A DNA stretch of 34,781 nt from assembly GCA_002503045.1 (NCBI GenBank), contig DAQW01000040.1:1-34781 (forward strand), given 5' to 3'. The stretch comes from Euryarchaeota archaeon UBA39 (GTDB lineage: Archaea > Thermoplasmatota > Poseidoniia > Poseidoniales > Thalassarchaeaceae). The position numbers and the translations under genes are program-made. This document shows, in pieces, positions 31,462-34,781 of this stretch (positions are counted from its first letter, which is position 1; each line of letters begins with the position of its first letter). A model generated the notes under the pieces. It ran no database searches. It was not told the DNA's origin and worked only from the letters and a program-made list of their open reading frames with translations.

Positions 31462-32415
31462 ATGAGCGAACTATGGGTTGAACGACACCGGCCGCAGTCT
31501 GTTTCAGAGATGAGGGGGCAACGTGCAGTCGTCGATCGGTTAGCAGGTTATAGTGAGCGTAGGACCTTTCCTCACTTGCTATTTGCAGGCCCCCCGGGGA
31601 CTGGAAAAACAACTGCTGCGTTAGCACTTGCTAGAGATGTTTTCCAAGAAACAGTGAGGCAGAATCTACTAGAAATGAATGCTTCTGATGAGCGTGGACT
31701 AGATTCGATTCGTAATAAAGTCAAACAATTTGCTAGAACTGCTCCTTTGGGAGGAGCGACTTTCAAAGTGATTTTCCTAGATGAAGCAGATGCTCTAACT
31801 AATGATGCTCAAGGAGCATTACGTCGAATAATGGAACAATATGCTGAAACATGTAGATTCATTCTTTCTTGCAACTATTCATCGAAAATTATCGAGCCGA
31901 TTCAAAGTAGATGTGCCGTATTCAGATTCCGCCCACTAGAGGATGATCAAATGAGAATGCAAATCAATCAAGTAGCAAATTCTGAGAATGTAGAATTAGA
32001 TTCAGATGCTGCAGATGCAATCATCCACATCAGTTTAGGTGATCTTCGAAAAGCAATTACTGCCCTACAAGTTGCAGCAGGAATGAGTGAAAAAATAACT
32101 CGGTCGTTGGTCTATGAAACAAGTGCGACTGCCCCTCCAGAAGTACTCCAAGGATATCTCTTAGCATGCAAAGAAGATGGTTTTCAACCTGCTAGAAGAA
32201 GACTAAGACAAATACTCGACGAATTCGGTCTTGCTGGGACTGATTTAGTCAATCAATTACACCGTGAACTCGGAGTCTCTTCTTTCCTTACTGAAGAAAT
32301 TAAATTAGAATTAACCGAATGGATGGCTGAAATAGACCATCGACTAGTTCAAGGAGGAGGAGAGCACCTACAACTTGATGCGATGACAGCTAGGATTTGC
32401 TCATTATTGAATTAA
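31462..32415 (+). CDS. rfcS: Replication factor C small subunit (clamp loader ATPase)
   Basis: RfcS assembles with the large subunit to load the PCNA sliding clamp at primer-template junctions. The 317-aa product begins with the family-typical WVERHRPQSVSEMRGQ. It has Walker A GPPGTGKTT at 43-51, an NASDERG sensor-region motif, Walker B VIFLDEADAL near 103-112, sensor 1 (FILSCNYSSKI) and the SRC arginine-finger motif (IQSRCAVFRFRPL). The ATG at 31462 gives the normal length; the frame is open 103 codons further upstream, but that part runs antisense into the giant surface gene and does not resemble RFC. The Walker A site, a common intein insertion point in archaeal RFC, is uninterrupted. The stop is 2 nt from the convergent membrane-protein stop. 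Confidence 0.95.
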   Translation: MSELWVERHRPQSVSEMRGQRAVVDRLAGYSERRTFPHLLFAGPPGTGKTTAALALARDVFQETVRQNLLEMNASDERGLDSIRNKVKQFARTAPLGGATFKVIFLDEADALTNDAQGALRRIMEQYAETCRFILSCNYSSKIIEPIQSRCAVFRFRPLEDDQMRMQINQVANSENVELDSDAADAIIHISLGDLRKAITALQVAAGMSEKITRSLVYETSATAPPEVLQGYLLACKEDGFQPARRRLRQILDEFGLAGTDLVNQLHRELGVSSFLTEEIKLELTEWMAEIDHRLVQGGGEHLQLDAMTARICSLLN

Positions 32416-32417
32416 AA

Positions 32418-33350
32418 TTAGTCATTAATTATCTTAATCGTATACTGGCCATTAGTTCCTGAAAGATCCCAGGGGTCGCCAGCCTGACTCACTGAGTATG
32501 ATAGAGAATAAGTTCCTGATTCCAACGACCCAATCTCTATTGCCACTCCTACATCTTCATCCCTGATTGGCAACGGATCAGACACCAAGGACATGGTTGA
32601 GGAATTTAACGATTGTAAAGTAAGGAAATCATCTGAAGCATTTGAACCAATAGCATTGAAAGTTGTTTCAAGTAGAATCTCTTCAGACCTTACCATTGAG
32701 ACATTAATCGAACAAGATTCAAGATTGATATTGTCTCTAACTCCCAAAACTAACCACATATCTCCTTCAGTGGCAGCTCCATCAATTGTAATTTCAATTG
32801 TGGTACCAGACCTTATGAAATTGTTACTAAGATTTTGAGCTTCAGAGCCATCGTCAAACAATATAGACGCATCTGTAATTTCAGGGGGGCTAATATCTGC
32901 CAATGGAGGATTAACTAATAGAATGCTAATTGATAACCAAGTAAAAATCCAAAGCATTCCAGAACGAAACCAATTTCCACCCGTATACAAATCAGAAAAT
33001 TCCGATGGAATAACTAGGCGATGTAAACTAGGTAATGCAAATACAAAACTCAATGGAAGAAGCCAAAGAATTGGACTAGGGCCATCTGTATTTGGCATAA
33101 CAAAATATCTCATTATGAAAGCCAATGATACTGAACCGATAATGACCAACCACATAGAATAGGTATCTGCGACTTCTTTTTTCTTAAACTCAGACGGATC
33201 GAATGGTTCTAACCCAACTGAACCGCCTGCACGACGTGGTTTTGACCCATCCGATTGTCGTTTTGCCTTCCTCCCATCCATAGCCGCAGAACGAAGGGCA
33301 GTGTCGATATCTACCATGGGACCGTTCCAAACGGGGGCTCGACCCCACAT
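32418..33350 (-). CDS. Membrane protein with three N-terminal helices and an outside beta-rich domain, unknown
   Basis: I do not recognise this 310-aa protein. It has a basic cytoplasmic N-terminus (DGRKAKRQSDGSKPRRAGG) and three hydrophobic helices near residues 66-84 (MWLVIIGSVSLAFIM), 93-110 (ILWLLPLSFVFALP) and 127-147 (GMLWIFTWLSISILLV). A ~160-residue polar domain with alternating beta-type segments and N-glycosylation-like NxS/T sites probably lies outside the cell. The start at 33350 is supported by an AT-rich element ~31 nt upstream, shared back to back with the tRNA promoter. ATG 33317 (MVDIDTALR) is a reasonable alternative start. The gene is flanked by rfcS (convergent) and tRNA-Met (divergent). 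Confidence 0.65.
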   Translation of the reverse strand: MWGRAPVWNGPMVDIDTALRSAAMDGRKAKRQSDGSKPRRAGGSVGLEPFDPSEFKKKEVADTYSMWLVIIGSVSLAFIMRYFVMPNTDGPSPILWLLPLSFVFALPSLHRLVIPSEFSDLYTGGNWFRSGMLWIFTWLSISILLVNPPLADISPPEITDASILFDDGSEAQNLSNNFIRSGTTIEITIDGAATEGDMWLVLGVRDNINLESCSINVSMVRSEEILLETTFNAIGSNASDDFLTLQSLNSSTMSLVSDPLPIRDEDVGVAIEIGSLESGTYSLSYSVSQAGDPWDLSGTNGQYTIKIIND

Positions 33351-33376
33351 GAACGTTGGCAGGCGAGTGAAACGCT

Positions 33377-33386
33377 CATATCATAC
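33377..33386 (+). promoter_or_regulatory. TATA-like element upstream of tRNA-Met, possibly bidirectional
   Basis: CATATCATAC lies 21-30 nt before the mature tRNA 5' end. On the opposite strand (GTATGATATG) it is centred ~31 nt upstream of the ATG at 33350, so it could also drive the membrane-protein gene. Spacing is the only evidence. Confidence 0.4.
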
Positions 33387-33406
33387 TCTTTGGTGGACAA
33401 GGTATC

Positions 33407-33528
33407 GCCGGGGTGGCTTAGTTGGTAGAGCGTCGGACTCATAGGGTAGGTGGACTGCAAAGTCTGCGCAAACGATGAGGCGCATCTGAGAAATCCGAAG
33501 GTCGCGGGTTCAAGTCCCGCTCCCGGCA
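33407..33528 (+). tRNA. Elongator tRNA-Met(CAT) interrupted by an intron
   Basis: All arms fold. The acceptor is GCCGGGG (33407-33413) with TCCCGGC (33521-33527), with one G-U pair. The D stem is GCTT/GAGC. The anticodon stem is TCGGA (33433-33437) with TCCGA (33494-33498), and the anticodon CAT is at 33440-33442. The variable loop is AGGTC. The T arm is GCGGG-TTCAAGT-CCCGC. A73 is followed by an encoded CCA (33529-33531). The anticodon stem lacks the three G-C pairs of initiator tRNA, so an elongator is called. An agmatidine-type Ile2 tRNA shares the CAT anticodon, but the acceptor and T arms match archaeal elongator Met. A 49-nt intron splits the anticodon loop after position 37. Confidence 0.92.
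33444..33492 (+). other. tRNA-Met intron with bulge-helix-bulge splice structure
   Basis: The 49-nt intron sits between positions 37 and 38. CTCA (33438-33441) pairs with TGAG (33487-33490) to form the central 4-bp helix. It is flanked by 3-nt bulges TAG (33442-33444) and AAA (33491-33493). The archaeal splicing endonuclease would cut after the second base of each bulge, giving exactly these limits. Inside, GACT (33453-33456) and AGTC (33461-33464) close a GCAA tetraloop, and two GCGC segments can pair. This is the common site for introns in archaeal elongator tRNA-Met. Confidence 0.88.
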
Positions 33529-33606
33529 CCACAAACCATTGCAGAATGGTTTCTACAGAAATTTTCATCCGTTCAGTTGATGGTCTTTCTTACCACCTGA
33601 TGCTCC

Positions 33607-34781
33607 ATGGACATACCTGAAGCCGGCTCCAAGGTTCGAATTATCGTCGAATCTAGAACAGGTAAGCAAACTCACTTGGGGGTAATTATTAGCCCTGCTG
33701 GAGAGGGATTATTGACGATAAAACTCCAAAATGGATACAACCTTTCCCATCCTTTGAATCGAATTGATTCGATTGAATTAATAGAGGCACGAAAAGAAAA
33801 AACAAGTAAGATTATTTCGAGCACAGAACATATTGTGGACCCAGATCTACCTCGTGTAATTTTACTCCATACTGGAGGCACCATAGCTAGTAAGGTTGAC
33901 TATGAAACCGGAGCAGTAGTTGCAAGATTCGAGCCCGATGAAATCTTAGATTCTGTTCCAGAATTAAGGCCAATTGCCCAAATTGAAGCAGTCCTAATTG
34001 GAAATATGTTCTCCGACGATATCCGGCCAAGACATTGGAATCAAATGATACAAGAAACTGAAGCGGCTTTTGAGAAAGGGGCTGCTGGAGTAGTAATTAC
34101 TCATGGAACAGACACAATGGGGATTAGTTCAGCGGCACTTGCATTTGCTTGGTCTGCTGAAGGAAAGAGACCCCCGGGGCCAATTGTATTCACAGGTTCT
34201 CAACGATCTTCAGATAGAGGATCTTCGGATGCTAAGGAGAATCTTATTGCTGCAGTTCACCTTGCAGCCCATGGCCCAATTCCATCGGGCAATGGAGATT
34301 CAACAATGATAGTCATGCATGAAAGTTCGTCAGATGGAGTACTCAGCATACTTCCTGGAATCTCATCACGAAAAATGCATTCTTCCACAAGAGGGGCATT
34401 CCAATCCATTGACATTGAGCCGTTGGGACGGATTCGTATAGAGGGCAGCGAATGTACAATCGAAATGGGAAAAAATACCATTGAACAACGTCCAATTGGT
34501 AAACCAATTCTGTTTGACGAAAACATCAATATTGCTGAAATAATTGCGGGACCACATTTACGTGCAGAGCACATTACAGCCCTAGTGTCCACCAAACCTC
34601 ATGCATTACATATCCATGGAACTGGACTGGGTCACCTGCCAATAGCTGATCCAAATGGAGATAGTCCGGAAAACCCTGCAGTTCGAGAAAGTCTTGAAAA
34701 ATACATTGACGGAGGAGGGATTGTAGTCATGTCAACTCAAACAATTCATGGACCTGTCCATTTAGATGTGTATTCTAAAGG
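33607..34781 (+). CDS. gatD: Glu-tRNA(Gln) amidotransferase subunit D (3' end cut by window edge)
   Basis: GatD is the asparaginase-type subunit of the archaeal GatDE complex. It releases ammonia from Gln (or Asn) for conversion of mischarged Glu-tRNA(Gln) to Gln-tRNA(Gln). The 391 codons present include the N-terminal beta domain (~1-80) and the asparaginase domain, with the catalytic Thr motif HTGGTIAS (88-95), HGTDT (166-170), the GSQRSSDR segment and SSDAKENL. Archaeal GatD is usually ~420-440 aa, so roughly 30-50 residues are missing past base 34781. Homotetrameric L-asparaginase I is excluded by the N-terminal domain. No ribosome site precedes the ATG, which again suggests a leaderless mRNA. 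It lies 75 nt after the tRNA-Met CCA. Confidence 0.92.
   Translation, partial: MDIPEAGSKVRIIVESRTGKQTHLGVIISPAGEGLLTIKLQNGYNLSHPLNRIDSIELIEARKEKTSKIISSTEHIVDPDLPRVILLHTGGTIASKVDYETGAVVARFEPDEILDSVPELRPIAQIEAVLIGNMFSDDIRPRHWNQMIQETEAAFEKGAAGVVITHGTDTMGISSAALAFAWSAEGKRPPGPIVFTGSQRSSDRGSSDAKENLIAAVHLAAHGPIPSGNGDSTMIVMHESSSDGVLSILPGISSRKMHSSTRGAFQSIDIEPLGRIRIEGSECTIEMGKNTIEQRPIGKPILFDENINIAEIIAGPHLRAEHITALVSTKPHALHIHGTGLGHLPIADPNGDSPENPAVRESLEKYIDGGGIVVMSTQTIHGPVHLDVYSK

Noticed and set aside
31588..31614. Possible intein at the RFC Walker A site
   Set aside because: The GPPGTGKTT motif is continuous with normal flanks. No Hint-domain or homing endonuclease sequence is present.
33470..33490. C/D-box guide RNA inside the tRNA-Met intron
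   Set aside because: An ACGATGA and a CTGA resemble box C and D, but only ~7 nt separate them and the CTGA is part of the splice helix. There is no second box pair.
33607..34781. Stand-alone L-asparaginase I
   Set aside because: The ~80-residue N-terminal beta domain before HTGGTIAS is typical of GatD and missing from asparaginase I.

Overview
The window looks like archaeal chromosome, most likely from a planktonic Marine Group II / Candidatus Poseidoniales (Thermoplasmatota) genome. The evidence is a small subunit of replication factor C, GatD of the archaeal Glu-tRNA(Gln) amidotransferase, an elongator tRNA-Met with a bulge-helix-bulge intron at 37/38, apparently leaderless promoters, AT-rich base use, and very large secreted or membrane-anchored proteins built from CBM-like, DNRLRE, Ig-like and thrombospondin type 3 modules. 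The lineage is inferred from gene content; no 16S or marker tree is available here.

Layout. 1-4633 (minus strand): a truncated secreted protein of repeated CBM5/12-like modules, a compact galactokinase, and a beta-propeller/TSP3 surface protein. 4716-16452 (plus strand, with one minus-strand membrane gene inserted at 11023-11526): a metabolic block. Its first half encodes a formyltransferase-fold protein, an atypical SDR, a TPR protein, a luciferase-like flavin monooxygenase, an asparaginase-II-family hydrolase and an aldehyde dehydrogenase. Its second half encodes two LigB-fold extradiol dioxygenase subunits, a RidA-family deaminase, an amino-acid permease with a C-terminal EF-hand pair, and PanB. 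16453-31334 (minus): three consecutive paralogous cell-surface proteins of 737, 1161 and 3064 aa. 31462-34781: rfcS, a small membrane protein, tRNA-Met with its intron, and gatD, which runs off the end.

The most notable system is 9552-13883. The aldehyde dehydrogenase, the catalytic and non-catalytic LigB subunits and the deaminase are the four polypeptides of the 2-aminophenol meta-cleavage route: 2-aminophenol 1,6-dioxygenase beta and alpha, 2-aminomuconate semialdehyde dehydrogenase, and 2-aminomuconate deaminase. As I recall the bacterial enzymes, the iron ligands (H13, H62, E251) and second-sphere residues (Y129, H195) of the dioxygenase beta subunit fall at identical residue numbers here. 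The two substrate-binding arginines of the dehydrogenase also keep their spacing from the catalytic cysteine. The genes upstream (flavin monooxygenase, hydrolase, SDR, formyltransferase fold) and the Ca2+-hand permease are candidates for uptake and upper-pathway steps of an aromatic-amine or N-heterocycle catabolic locus in an archaeon. The real substrate is unknown.

The second theme is cell surface. Four proteins share the plan signal peptide, repeated beta-domains, one C-terminal membrane helix and a short cytoplasmic tail ending in a tryptophan-rich mini-domain. Three of them are collinear paralogs in tandem. Genes are packed tightly: no stretch over 300 bp lacks a gene, and three convergent gene pairs are separated by 0-2 nt.
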